A stretch of 64,000 nucleotides of DNA from CAVZCK01 sp963773735 (GCA_963773735.1 CAVZCK010000021.1:186001-250000), one strand, 5' to 3'; positions 41,763 through 50,672 are shown, counted from the stretch's first letter. Program-made: numbers and translations. Notes: generated from the sequence alone by a model not told the origin.

Positions 41763-42460
41763 CCGCGCTGATCGAAGCCAAGGATCTCGTGCGCATCCTG
41801 CCCGAGACGGTCCCGGTCATGCTGGTCGACGGGATTTCGATGACCGTGCGCGAAAAGGAGTTCATCGCCATCACCGGCCCGTCCGGCTCCGGCAAATCCT
41901 CGCTGCTTTATCTGCTCGGGCTGCTCGACCGTCCGACCAGCGGCACCTTGCTGATCGGCGGCAGGGATACGGCGCCGATGAACGAGATCGAGCGCGCCGA
42001 GACCCGGCTCGCCATGCTCGGCTTCGTGTTCCAGTTTCACTTCCTGTTGCCGGAATTCACCGTGCGCGAGAATGTCGAGATCCCGATGCGCAAGCTGGCG
42101 CTGCTGTCGCGCGAGGAGATGCGCGAACGGGCGAGCTCGCTCTTGGTCTCGCTCGGGCTCGAGGGACATCTCGACAAGCTGCCGGATCAGCTTTCCGGCG
42201 GCCAGCGCCAGCGCGTCGCCGTCGCCCGCGCGCTTGCCAACGATCCGCCGGTGGTTCTCGCCGACGAGCCGACCGGCAGCCTCAACTCGAAAAGCTCCGA
42301 GCAGGTCTTCGAGATCCTCGAAGCCCTCGTCCGCGTGCGCGGCAAGACCGTCGTTGCCGTGACGCATGACGTGGCCATGGCCGAGCGCATGGACCGGCGC
42401 ATCCACCTCGTCGACGGGCGGATCGACGGCGAGACGCGGCACGAGAGCCCCACGGCCTAG
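41759..42460 (+). CDS. LolD/MacB-type ABC ATP-binding protein of cassette 1
   Basis: 233 residues. Walker A GPSGSGKSS near 41-49, Q-loop FVFQFHFLLPEFTVRENVEI, signature LSGGQRQRVAVARA, Walker B VVLADEPTGSLN and H-loop VTHDVAMAERMDRRIHLVDG. This is the standard ATPase of MacAB/LolCDE-like exporters. It completes an adaptor-permease-ATPase operon (39,491-42,460). A similar set in the order adaptor, permease, ATPase lies on the reverse strand at 61,927-64,000. Confidence 0.92.
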   Translation: MTALIEAKDLVRILPETVPVMLVDGISMTVREKEFIAITGPSGSGKSSLLYLLGLLDRPTSGTLLIGGRDTAPMNEIERAETRLAMLGFVFQFHFLLPEFTVRENVEIPMRKLALLSREEMRERASSLLVSLGLEGHLDKLPDQLSGGQRQRVAVARALANDPPVVLADEPTGSLNSKSSEQVFEILEALVRVRGKTVVAVTHDVAMAERMDRRIHLVDGRIDGETRHESPTA

Positions 42461-42631
42461 GCCGTCCGTATCTCCGAAACCGATGCCCATCAGCGCCGCG
42501 TGTCGTCCGTCAGCGACGGAGGTCGGCATCGCTCGACCTGTGCGAATCCTAGGGCTCGTGAACCTCTTTGCCGTCTCGCGCGACAAAGCTGTGTCAGCAG
42601 CGCAGAAACCGGTCAAGCCAAGGAGATCGCA

Positions 42632-42919
42632 ATGTTGAAAAGTGCCCTGATCAACATGGTCGGCGCCCTCAGTCTCGCCGCCGCAGTCGTCGCAACCGCC
42701 GCCACGGCCCCAGTGGCGAGGGCCGATTGGATATGTGATAATTGCGACTGCAAGTGCGGGAGATGCCATTCGATAGGGAGGGGCATTTACTGCTGCCCCT
42801 GCGTCAAGACGCCGTCCAAACCCTCGAATAGCACGCCCCATCCGAAGATCAGAAAAAGATCACTCCTACCATCAACTCAGGATGACAAAGTGGCCTGCAG
42901 CACGGAGCACGCATCATAG
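42632..42919 (+). CDS. Small secreted Cys-rich protein
   Basis: 95 residues; AAGGAGATCGCA sits right before ATG 42632. A signal peptide (MLKSALINMVGALSLAAAVV...ARA) precedes DWICDNCDCKCGRCHSIGRG and IYCCPCVKTPSKPSN. Eight Cys fall in 23 residues (35, 38, 40, 42, 45, 54, 55, 57), suggesting disulfide pairs or a metal-binding knot. The rest is a basic, Ser/Pro-rich tail. I do not recognise the family. It lies 170 bases behind the export cassette on the same strand, so it could be an exported client or chance neighbour. Confidence 0.6.
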   Translation: MLKSALINMVGALSLAAAVVATAATAPVARADWICDNCDCKCGRCHSIGRGIYCCPCVKTPSKPSNSTPHPKIRKRSLLPSTQDDKVACSTEHAS

Positions 42920-43154
42920 CCACTGGGTGAGGGGCCGGCGCCATCGCCCCTTTCCATAACACAACCGGTGAATGCCGGACACGCCACACGCAAATATTTC
43001 GCGGCATGGGACACGGTTCCTTGACCCCCATATGGAGGATGCGCATGTTCGCCGTCTGCAGTATGGGAGGGGTGCCGGCCGTCTTGTTCCGAAGCCGGCG
43101 TGATGCGTGGGGGGCGGTTTGGTAGTGTTGCGCGAACGAGCAAGTCGTGACGAG

Positions 43155-43832
43155 ATGGCCAGAGAGAATCTGGTCGAGGCGTCGGGTATGTTGGCGAGGC
43201 ATCAAGCGCGGCACGGCGGAAATCCGGTCGCGATCGTGGCGTCCGCTCTGGCGCTGATCTTTTCTGGGGTGAGCCTTTACCAGACCGTGATCAAGCAGGC
43301 GCAATTGCATGTGTTCGTGCCTGATACAATTGCCTATACGCGTGATCCGAGCGGCAGCTTCGAGGTGTTCGCCGTACCTCTGACCGTGTCAAATTCCGGC
43401 GCGCGTGACGGGATTGTCTCCTCGCTCAAGCTTGAAGTCCGCAACGTCGCAACCGGCGCCAAGCAGACGCTGGAGGCGAGCTATGTCGCCGGGCCGGATT
43501 ATTTCTCGACGAAGGAGGACGTGGCCAACAATCTCCGCCGGCCGAAGACGCCCTTCGCGCCGCTCTCCGTCGCCGGGCGCGGCAGTCTCACCTCGACCGT
43601 TCTGTTCTATGCCCGTCAATATGTCGAGCAGCGCGTCGTGCCCGGCCAGGGGCGTTATGAGCTCGTGCTGACCGCCGAAACCAGGCCGACAGAAGCCCTT
43701 GGGCTTCTCGACAGCTTGTGGACCACCGATATTGCCCCGCAGCGATTTGTGTACGAGCTTCCCCAAGTCTCGCGGTTCTTCGACGGGCAAATGGCCTCCG
43801 GCAATTCCGAACGGATGTTCCGCGTTGAATAG
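43155..43832 (+). CDS. Single-span membrane protein with periplasmic domain, unknown function
   Basis: One helix near residues 22-44 (NPVAIVASALALIFSGVSLYQT) is followed by a periplasmic beta-rich region: VFVPDTIAYTRDPSGSFEVF, AVPLTVSNSGARDGIVSSLK, LEVRNVATGAKQTLEASYVA, TPFAPLSVAGRGSLTSTVLF, YELVLTAETRP. This looks like an immunoglobulin-like fold and is conserved in rhizobia without a known role. The start is uncertain: ATG 43155 (MARENLVEASGML) is chosen; the frame is open to 43107. 225 residues from the chosen start. Confidence 0.7.
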   Translation: MARENLVEASGMLARHQARHGGNPVAIVASALALIFSGVSLYQTVIKQAQLHVFVPDTIAYTRDPSGSFEVFAVPLTVSNSGARDGIVSSLKLEVRNVATGAKQTLEASYVAGPDYFSTKEDVANNLRRPKTPFAPLSVAGRGSLTSTVLFYARQYVEQRVVPGQGRYELVLTAETRPTEALGLLDSLWTTDIAPQRFVYELPQVSRFFDGQMASGNSERMFRVE

Positions 43833-44027
43833 ATTGTCGAGGGCCGCAAAACGGAAATCCGGGCGGACGTACGATATGAGGGCCGCCTTTTTTCGAGGAG
43901 CTGACCGGCTACTCGCGGAGGCCTTAGCCATTAGATCCATGCCCTCAGGCGGCGTGGATCCTTGCATTTGCGGCTGCGACACCCGATCTTGCCACGGTCT
44001 GGCCAACCGAACCGGAGCCATGAGTCC

Positions 44028-44504
44028 ATGACCGCATCCCCTCGGGCGGACAACGCCAGCCCGCTCTATCTTGACGATCTCGCAGTAGGCCAGCGCTTCC
44101 TCAGCGCTACCTATGCGCTCGACGAGGCGCAGATCAAGGCCTTCGCTCGGCAGTTCGATCCCCAGCCCTTTCACCTCGACGATGATGCCGCCCAGGACAG
44201 CCTGTTTTCCGGGCTGGCGGCAAGCGGCTGGCACACCGCTGCCATCACCATGCGGCTGCTCGTCGATGCGGGGCTGCCGCTCGCGGGAGGCATCATCGGC
44301 GCCGGCGGCGAACTCGCCTGGCCGCAGCCGACCCGGCCGGGAGATTTGCTGCAGGTTGAGAGCGAGGTGCTGGAGATCATGCCTTCACGGTCGAGGCCGG
44401 ATCGCGGCATGGCCATCGTGCGAATCCTCACGCGCAATCAGAAGAACGAGGTCGTGCAGCAGCTCACGGCCAAAGTGATTGTCCCGCGCCGCACTGAAGG
44501 GTGA
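44028..44504 (+). CDS. MaoC-like (R)-hydratase
   Basis: Hot-dog fold enoyl-CoA hydratase-like protein of 158 residues. LYLDDLAVGQRFLSATYALD at the start, then the hydratase signature AFARQFDPQPFHLDDDAAQD (catalytic Asp and His) near residues 38-57, SLFSGLAASGWHTAAITMRL, and GAGGELAWPQPTRPGDLLQV. Members hydrate trans-2-enoyl-CoA to (R)-3-hydroxyacyl-CoA; the specific substrate is unknown. Start ATG 44028. The frame is intact, and a repeat-rich gap follows. Confidence 0.88.
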   Translation: MTASPRADNASPLYLDDLAVGQRFLSATYALDEAQIKAFARQFDPQPFHLDDDAAQDSLFSGLAASGWHTAAITMRLLVDAGLPLAGGIIGAGGELAWPQPTRPGDLLQVESEVLEIMPSRSRPDRGMAIVRILTRNQKNEVVQQLTAKVIVPRRTEG

Positions 44505-44649
44505 CGGCTTCACGCCGAAGCCTGGACCGCTCCGCTCTTCGCTTGCGCGCGATGCGCCGAGAATCGGCTTGCGAAGGCGGCCCGTTCTGCGTCTCAGCTG
44601 ACGCCCTGCGAGGGCGGATGCCGCCGGTTGCGGCGGTCTTGCCTGCCGT

Positions 44650-44833
44650 TGATCTATTCCATAGTGCTAGAGCAACGCAGGCCGCATCCCATTGGATGCG
44701 GGTTGCTCCAGAGCCTTTTCCGTTCCGATAGCATCGGAAGGGCTCTATCCATTTGTTTTGGCATGAACGTTTCGCAAAACCGGCGTCCATCCCAGTTTTC
44801 ACGCGGACATACTTTTGCGGATCATGCTCTGGG
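44650..44833. repeat. Composite intergenic repeat: unit A followed by inverted unit B
   Basis: Unit A (44,650-44,708) contains TAGAGCAACGCAGGCCGC and GGGTTGCTCC forming nested hairpins. Unit B (44,709-44,833) contains CCGATAGCATCGGAAGGGCTC, TTTGTTTTGGCAT, AAAACCGGCG and GGATCATGCTCT. Unit A recurs nearly unchanged at 55,191-55,250 and unit B, flipped, at 55,363-55,485. The rest of the gap 44,505-44,922 shows no gene. Confidence 0.75.
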
Positions 44834-44922
44834 CGGCAAGATCGAACGCGGTGGGCCTCGCCCGGCGCTCGATCATCGAATATGATCATGGCCTCCGTCA
44901 TGTGAGGCAGTCGAGGCTCGCC

Positions 44923-45300
44923 ATGTCCGATCAGCATCCGGCATCCGCAAACGGGGATGGCCCCCCGCTCGGGAATGGCCTGCCGCCCTCGTCTCTCAAA
45001 TCTTTCCTGCTGTCGCGCTGGCGCGGCGCGGCGCCGCTTGAAACGGTGTTCTGGCGTGACATGGTCTTTGCCGGGACGCTGCTGAATATCGCCGCGGCCG
45101 CTGGAGCCAAGCTGTTGACCGCCTCGGCGGCCTCGCCCGAACTCGCCTGGCTGTGCAATTACGCGCCGCTGCCGGTGAACCTGTTCCTGTTCTTTTCGGT
45201 GTGGCGAAGCACCGACCAGGTCCAGGTCGAGAACCCGCATCTTGCCAGGATCGGCGCCAGCTTGTGGTTCCTGGCGATGACCGCAAGATGGGCGTTTTAG
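44923..45300 (+). CDS. Small membrane-associated protein, unknown function
   Basis: 124 residues from ATG 44923. A Pro/Gly-rich start (HPASANGDGPPLGNGLPPSS) precedes FLLSRWRGAAPLETVFWRDM, two hydrophobic helices (VFAGTLLNIAAAAGAKLLTA and LAWLCNYAPLPVNLFLFFSV) and a third short one (IGASLWFLAMTARWAF). The FWRDMxxxGTLxN and PLPxNLFLFxxVWR segments recur in rhizobial proteins with no assigned function. It converges with the GMC oxidoreductase. Confidence 0.68.
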   Translation: MSDQHPASANGDGPPLGNGLPPSSLKSFLLSRWRGAAPLETVFWRDMVFAGTLLNIAAAAGAKLLTASAASPELAWLCNYAPLPVNLFLFFSVWRSTDQVQVENPHLARIGASLWFLAMTARWAF

Positions 45301-45318
45301 AGCCGGTGCCCGACCGGC

Positions 45319-46926
45319 TTACCGGCGCGCATCCGCCTGGATCATATCCGCAGCCTTCTCGGCGATCATGATGGTCGGCGAGTTGGTGTTGCCGGAGGTG
45401 ATGGTCGGCATGATCGAGGCGTCGGCGACGCGCAGGGCGTCAATGCCGCGGACGCGCAGATTTTCATCGACCACGGCGCGCTCGTCGCGGCCCATCTTGC
45501 AGGTGCTCACCGGGTGGAAGATGGTGGTGCCGATGTCGCCCGCCGCGCGCGCCAGCTCATCGTCGCTCGCCACGCCGGGGCCTGGAAGAAACTCATCCGG
45601 CTCGAACTGGCTCATGGCGCGGGTGGCCATGATCCAGCGCGTGACGCGAATGGAGTCGGCGGCGACGCGCCGGTCGGTTTCGGCGGAGAGGTAATTCGGC
45701 TGGATTTTCGGATGCGCGCGCGGGTCGGCGCTGGCAATATGGGTCGAGCCGCGGCTGTCCGGCCTGAGATTGGCGACGCTCACGGTGATCGCCGGAAAGG
45801 GATGCAGCGGCTCGCCGAACTTGTCGAGCGAGAGCGGCTGGACGTGATACTGGATGTTCGGCGTCTCGAATGAGGCGTCGGAGCGGGTGAAGACGCCGAG
45901 CTGGCTGGGCGCCATCGACATCGGTCCGGAGCGCCACAGCGCATATTCGAGCGCGATCCCGGCCTTGCCAAGCAGCGTTGCGGCGCGCTCATTGAGGGTC
46001 AGGGCGTTCTTCACCTTATAGGCTGTGCGGATTTGCAGATGATCCTGCAGATTCTCGCCGACGCCGGGCAGCTCATGGCGAACCGGAATGCCCGCCGCGC
46101 CGAGCACTTCGCCCGCGCCGATGCCGGAGACCTCGAGAAGCTGCGGCGTCCCGATCGCGCCGGCGGCAAGGATGACCTCGCCCGCCGCCTTGGCCTCGGA
46201 CAGCTGGCCGGACCGCCAGAACTCGACGCCCGTCGCGCGCCGGCCGTCGAAGCTGATCTCCTTCGCCTGGGCGCGGGAGATGACCGTCAGGTTTTCGCGG
46301 GCGAGCGCCGGCTTCAGAAACGCCTTTGCCGCATTCACGCGCACGCCGCGCCGCTGGTTCACCCGGAAATAGGCGACGCCGAAATTGTCGCCGCGATTGA
46401 AATCCTCGATCCGCGGAATGCCGACCTCTTCGCAGGCTTCGATGAAGGCATCGAGGATCGGCCAGCGCAGGCGCTGTGCCTCGACCCGCCATTCGCCGCC
46501 CGTGCCGTGCATGTCGTCGGCGCCGAAGGCGGAATCCTCGGACTTCTTGAAATAGGGCAGCACGTCGTCCCAGCCCCACCCCGCATTGCCGAGCTGGCGC
46601 CAGTGATCGTAGTCGCGCGCCTGGCCGCGCATATAGATCATGCCGTTGATCGAGGAGCAGCCCCCCAGCACGCGGCCGCGCGGATAGTTGAGCGCGCGTC
46701 CGTTGAGGCCCGGCACGGCTTCGGTCTTGAAGCCCCAGTCGGTGCGCGGATTGCCCATGCAGTAGAGATAGCCGACCGGGATGTGGATCCAGATGTAATT
46801 GTCCTTGCCGCCGGCTTCGAGCAGCAGCACGCGATTGCGCGGATCGGCGGACAGCCGGTTGGCGAGCACGCAGCCGGCGGTGCCCGCGCCGACGATGATG
46901 TAGTCGAATTCCCCGATCTGATCCAA
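45319..46926 (-). CDS. GMC family FAD oxidoreductase (choline dehydrogenase-like)
   Basis: 535-residue flavoprotein. FAD-binding dinucleotide motif VGAGTAGCVLANRLS at 12-26, LLLEAGG, GMC signature 1 region RGRVLGGCSSINGMIYMRGQ near 84-103, signature 2 region GAIGTPQLLEVSGIG near 265, and the catalytic His in TIFHPVSTCKMG near 467 followed by VRGIDALRVADASIMPTITS and NTNSPTIMIAEKAAD. It oxidises an alcohol to an aldehyde; the alcohol is not predictable, and no betaine aldehyde dehydrogenase or betI neighbour supports choline. The frame is intact. Confidence 0.93.
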   Translation of the reverse strand: MDQIGEFDYIIVGAGTAGCVLANRLSADPRNRVLLLEAGGKDNYIWIHIPVGYLYCMGNPRTDWGFKTEAVPGLNGRALNYPRGRVLGGCSSINGMIYMRGQARDYDHWRQLGNAGWGWDDVLPYFKKSEDSAFGADDMHGTGGEWRVEAQRLRWPILDAFIEACEEVGIPRIEDFNRGDNFGVAYFRVNQRRGVRVNAAKAFLKPALARENLTVISRAQAKEISFDGRRATGVEFWRSGQLSEAKAAGEVILAAGAIGTPQLLEVSGIGAGEVLGAAGIPVRHELPGVGENLQDHLQIRTAYKVKNALTLNERAATLLGKAGIALEYALWRSGPMSMAPSQLGVFTRSDASFETPNIQYHVQPLSLDKFGEPLHPFPAITVSVANLRPDSRGSTHIASADPRAHPKIQPNYLSAETDRRVAADSIRVTRWIMATRAMSQFEPDEFLPGPGVASDDELARAAGDIGTTIFHPVSTCKMGRDERAVVDENLRVRGIDALRVADASIMPTITSGNTNSPTIMIAEKAADMIQADARR

Positions 46927-47006
46927 AGACGCTCTACCCTTCGTTGGATTTGCCGCGATAGGTTAAGCGTTTCCGCGATCGGGGAAAGCGCGTCGCCGTG
47001 CCCATC

Positions 47007-47028
47007 GCGGGCGCAAAAAAGCGCCCGC
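47007..47028. repeat. 8-bp perfect hairpin with A6 loop
   Basis: Arms GCGGGCGC and GCGCCCGC around AAAAAA, between the divergent GMC oxidoreductase and secretin-N-like genes. It lies 80 bases upstream of the GMC start. It may be a protein-binding site or a transcription barrier; function not shown. Confidence 0.5.
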
Positions 47029-47121
47029 CCGCAAGTGCTGCAAAGAAATTCAATCCTAATTTAACCTTGCCGTTTTAATCTAGATTCACACGGTCACACA
47101 TGCGGCGAAAACGAGCCCTCA

Positions 47122-47456
47122 ATGACGGCCTCTTTGCAAAGATCCCTCTTCGTGCTGATTGCCCTTGCATCGCTTCCTTGCGAAGCAATGGCGCACGGCG
47201 ATAAATTGCTGAATTTGCCAACCGGTTTCGCGATGACGGTGAAGGTCGCTGGGGCCGAGAAAGGCAAGTTCACAGCTATCGTAGGTGACCCGAAATTGCT
47301 GATGTTGCCTTTGGGCCGCAAAACACGTTCATGTTCATCGGGAAGAAAGAGGGAATTACGAATATCATCGTGCTCAAAAACGACGATGGAACTGAAATCT
47401 ATACATGCGAGGCTCGAGGTCGGCTGGCGACGCAGAATCGCGTGATAGATTCATAA
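47122..47456 (+). CDS. Secreted pilus/secretin N-terminal-domain protein (CpaC-N like), frameshifted
   Basis: ATG 47122 gives a signal peptide (MTASLQRSLFVLIALASLPC...AMA) and HGDKLLNLPTGFAMTVKVAG, AIVGDPKLLMLPLG. A missing base in the G run at 47,313-47,315 then shifts the frame, which continues PQNTFMFIGKKEGITNIIVL, KNDDGTEIYTCEARGRLATQ to TAA at 47454-47456. The order (L..G....V.....I.VGDP....V.PL......FV.GKK.GTTN..V.D) matches the N-terminal domain of type II/Tad secretins such as CpaC, but there is no secretin domain. About 110 residues. It may be a free-standing periplasmic accessory protein; no pilus genes are nearby. Confidence 0.65.
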
Positions 47457-47588
47457 TCAAAAGCTGGTCACCAGCCACACGAACTACAGATGCACTCCCG
47501 CGTGCCAGTATGTCAAGCGAGGTCACTGCGGAGGAGCAGGCGTTACCTGCGGGATATTCGAATCAAAATATTGAAGTCGGCGACCTTG

Positions 47589-47669
47589 CAATCGAACACA
47601 AGTCAATCCGCGACGGATTCGGCGACCAGTCAATCGAACACAAGTACAACCTATCGATCGAACACAAGT
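47589..47669 (+). repeat. Three short direct repeats (ATCGAACACAAGT)
   Basis: Copies begin at 47,591, 47,633 and 47,657; two of them continue CAATCC. Spacing is 42 then 24 bases, both multiples of three. An open frame crosses the array (reading SIEHKSI repeatedly), but it lacks a start with a ribosome site. The surrounding 47,457-47,859 has no supported gene. Confidence 0.6.
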
Positions 47670-47859
47670 CAATCCACGCCTTGACTTGCCTGCGCCACCC
47701 CCAAGGGAGTTTCGTACTCACGGCTAATTTCTCCTTCCGCGCGAACAGGAGAGAATTATACAATCTGAAGCCGCCCGCAAATCCACGATAGATCATCCAC
47801 CTTCAGCATGATCGAGCCGGCACTGTGGTGCTCGGATGATGAAACCGGGCAATCTCCGC

Positions 47860-49221
47860 CTAACCTTCCTTCACCACCCGCGCGGCATAAAATCCGTCCA
47901 TGCCGCTGAGATCGGGATCGCTGAGCTGGAGGAAATGCGGCAGCGTCCTGAGCGCGCCGGTGTCGTCGAGCCATTCGGCGCGGCCGCCGATCTCATCCGG
48001 CGCGACGGGATCAGGCGGAGGTCGCTGCGCGCCTTAGAGTTTGGCGATCTGCGCGGGGCCCTCGGAGGCTCCAGCGAGCAGGTGCAATAGACCAGCACCC
48101 CGCCGGGGGCGAGCATATCGAGCGCCTTGCCCAGCATTTTTTCCTGGAGCACCGCAAGCTCGGCGACATCGGAGGGCTGCTTCAGATAGGGAATGTCGGG
48201 ATGGCGCCGGATCGTCCCGGTCGCGGAGCAGGGCGCATCGAGCAGAACGGCGTCAAAGCGGTTTTCGGGCTGCCAGTCGAGCAGATCGGCGGCGACCGTC
48301 TCGGCGTCCAGCTTCAGCCGGGCGAGATTGGCTTTGAGCCGCTCAAGCCGCCTCGCCGAGCTGTCGACGGCGGTCACCAAGGCCCCGGCTTGAGCGAGCT
48401 GTGCGGTTTTTCCGCCCGGCGCGGCGCAGAGATCGGCGACGCGCTTGCCGCGCACCTCGCCGAGAAGTTTTGCCGGCAGGCTCGCCGCGGCGTCCTGCAC
48501 CCACCAGGTCGCCTTCGGCAAAGCCGTCCAGATCTTCGATGCGCCCTTTGGCGGCGAGCCGGACGCTGCCCGTCGGCAGCACGACGCCGCCGAGGCGCCG
48601 CGCCCAGCCTTCGGCGTCGGACTTCACGGTGAGGTCAAGCGGCGGCTCGCCGAGATGCTGCGCGGCAATGCGCGCCGCCTCTTCGGCTCCGTAGGCCTTG
48701 CTCCAGCTTTGCCACAGCCAGTCCGGCGTGTTGAGCCTGCCCGCGTCCTGCTCCAGGGCGATGGCCGCCCCCTGTTCGGAGATGCGCCGCAGCACCGCAT
48801 TGGCAAGGCGGCTGAAGCGGCGGGCGCCGGCATCTTCGCGCACCTGGAACACGGCCAGATTGATGACCGCGTGCGGCGGCGCTTTCAGAAAGACGAGCTG
48901 CGCCGCCGCCGAAAGCAGGATGGCGTCGAGCCGGCCGCGCCTCTCGGGCAGCGGCTTTTCGATGAAATGCTTGACGATTTCGGCGAGCTGGCCCTTGCGG
49001 CGCAGGGTCGTGGCGGCGATCGCCCGGGCAAAGGCCCGGTCCCGCGGCTCCATCGCGAGGAAGCGCTCGCCCGCAGTCAGCCGGTCGAAGCTTTCATCGA
49101 ATGGGCGCCGCTCGGCGGTGACCGCGGTGATCAGCTCGACGGCCAGACGCCTCGCCATGAGGCCGGCGCGACTCTCCGCGCTCAACCGATCCTCGCTTTG
49201 GCCGAATAATGAGCCGAACAC
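47860..49221 (-). CDS. rsmB: 16S rRNA m5C methyltransferase RsmB/Sun family, several frameshifts
   Basis: RNA cytosine-C5 methyltransferase with an N-terminal NusB-like domain (RRLAVELITAVTAERRPFDE, ERRGRLDAILLSAAAQLVFL, HAVINLAVFQVREDAGARRF, RLANAVLRRI) and a C-terminal Rossmann domain. One extra C near 48,508 interrupts the expected FAEGDWWVQDAAASLPA. The next frame carries motif I DLCAAPGGKTAQLAQAG, DAPCSATGTIRRHPDI (motif IV) and the catalytic Cys YCTCSLEP. Further shifts between 48,000 and 48,075 lead to DPVAPDEIGGRAEWLDDTGA, LPHFLQLSDPDLSGMDGFYA and stop at 47860. Expected about 450 residues. Sits beside htpX as in other rhizobia. Confidence 0.88.
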
Positions 49222-49294
49222 ATTTCTCGCCGATCTGCCATTGACGAGGGGACATAACCTTGCTGCGCGGCGGCGCCGCCCGCAACCCTAAGGA

Positions 49295-50227
49295 TCAGCC
49301 CCAGGGGCCTTTATCCTCGCCTTGCGGGCGTCCCCATGGGCCTTCGGGTCCCGCGGCCGGCGCACTTTCTGCGTCCCCGCCCATCTCACGGGCGATTGCC
49401 TCCAGCGCCGCGATCCGGTTCTCCGTGTTCGGATGTGTCGAAAACAGATTGTCCATGCCCCCGCCATGCAGCGGGTTGATGATGAACATATGGGCGGTTG
49501 CCGGATTGCGCTCGGCGCTGTCATAGGGGATGCGCTCGGCCGCCTGCGAAATCTTGCGCAAAGCCGAGGCGAGCCACAAGGGATGCCGCGAGATGTAGGC
49601 GCCGCCCCGGTCGGCGGCATATTCGCGGGAGCGGCTGATCGCCATCTGGATCAGCGCCGCGGCGAGCGGGGCGAGGAACAGCATCATCAGCGTGCCGAGG
49701 AATCCGAGGCCGCCATTATTGCTGTTGCGGTTGCCGCCGAAGAACAAGCCGAAATTGGCGAGCATGGAGATGGCGCCGCCGATCGTCGCCGCGATGGTCA
49801 TGGTCAGCGTATCGCGGTTGATCACATGAGTGAGCTCATGCGCAATGACGCCGGTCACCTCCTCGCGGGACAGCCGGTCGAGCAGCCCGGTGGTGGCGGC
49901 AACGGCCGCATTCTCCGGGTTCCGGCCGGTTGCGAAGGCATTCGGCTGGTCGGCCTGGATGATATAGACCTTCGGCATGGGCAGATTGGCATTGGCGGCG
50001 AGCTTGCGCACGATATCGTAAAGCTCGGGCGCGGAACGCTCGTCCACCTCCTGCGCATTGTTCATGCGGAGCACGATCTTATCGGCGTTCCAGTAGCTGA
50101 ACAGGTTGGTGCCGAGCGCGATGAGAAAGGCGATGATCATGCCGGCTTGGCCGCCGATGAAATAGCCGACCGTCATGAACAAAGCCGTCAATGCAGCCAG
50201 CAGCAAGGTGGTGCGGAAATAATTCAT
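49295..50227 (-). CDS. htpX: Membrane zinc metalloprotease HtpX
   Basis: Inner-membrane M48 protease that removes damaged membrane proteins. 310 residues from ATG 50227. Two N-terminal helices (TLLLAALTALFMTVGYFIGG, GMIIAFLIALGTNLFSYWNA), the zinc motif HELTH at 130-134, two more helices (TIAATIGGAISMLANFGLFF, GTLMMLFLAPLAAALIQMAI) and the third ligand Glu in SRSREYAADR. FSTHPNTENRIAALEAIARE closes the domain; the C-terminal Gly/Pro-rich tail is variable. The frame is intact. Confidence 0.95.
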   Translation of the reverse strand: MNYFRTTLLLAALTALFMTVGYFIGGQAGMIIAFLIALGTNLFSYWNADKIVLRMNNAQEVDERSAPELYDIVRKLAANANLPMPKVYIIQADQPNAFATGRNPENAAVAATTGLLDRLSREEVTGVIAHELTHVINRDTLTMTIAATIGGAISMLANFGLFFGGNRNSNNGGLGFLGTLMMLFLAPLAAALIQMAISRSREYAADRGGAYISRHPLWLASALRKISQAAERIPYDSAERNPATAHMFIINPLHGGGMDNLFSTHPNTENRIAALEAIAREMGGDAESAPAAGPEGPWGRPQGEDKGPWG

Positions 50228-50376
50228 CTTACGCCTCGAAATGGACGTGCCGTTAGGCGTCGCGAACTCACTTAGCCGACGCCGAAAACCTTTACCACGG
50301 GAATTCCGCCGCTCCAGCAAAGGATTGACGGCGATCCCCGCCGGTCAAATATAGTCATGAGACTGCAGAGTGCAAA

Positions 50377-50595
50377 ATGACAGACGGCAAAGACAAACAG
50401 GCATCGGCGCAAAAGCGGCCGGATGCGGCGCCCGGGTCGACGCCCGCCGCGCGTGCGCTTGCCGAAGCGAAACAGCGGCGCCGGAAGGCCGCCGATGCGG
50501 CGACGTCGCTGCCAAAAGAGCTGGGCGGACGGGATGGCCCGGAGCCGACGCGCTACGGCGATTGGGAAAAGCGTGGGATTGCCAGCGATTTCTGA
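50377..50595 (+). CDS. DUF1674 protein, succinate dehydrogenase assembly factor 4 homologue
   Basis: 72 residues. The conserved C-terminal end GPEPTRYGDWEKRGIASDF defines DUF1674, the family of mitochondrial SDHAF4, which protects flavinated SdhA during assembly of succinate dehydrogenase. The N-terminal half is Lys/Ala/Arg-rich and disordered. ATG 50377 is preferred; an upstream frame exists. Divergent from htpX, a typical alphaproteobacterial arrangement. Function inferred from the family only. Confidence 0.88.
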   Translation: MTDGKDKQASAQKRPDAAPGSTPAARALAEAKQRRRKAADAATSLPKELGGRDGPEPTRYGDWEKRGIASDF

Positions 50596-50596
50596 C

Positions 50597-50672
50597 CTAG
50601 TGGTCCGATTCCGGCATTGCATCCGCTTGCAGCACGCTTGAGAGCAAATGCCGGAATCAAAAGGACCACTAG
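50597..50672. repeat. Long imperfect palindrome (CTAGTGGTCC type)
   Basis: Arms CTAGTGGTCCGATTCCGGCATT and AATGCCGGAATC..GGACCACTAG pair over most of their length around a middle that itself pairs in part (CGCTTGCAGCACGCTTGAG). The element follows the DUF1674 stop at once. It resembles a rhizobial extragenic palindrome and may terminate transcription. The remaining 50,673-50,798 shows no gene. Confidence 0.75.

Noticed and set aside
47589..47669. Direct repeats considered as a CRISPR array
   Set aside because: Repeats are only 13-15 bases, spacers are 11-29 bases, there are three copies and no cas genes.
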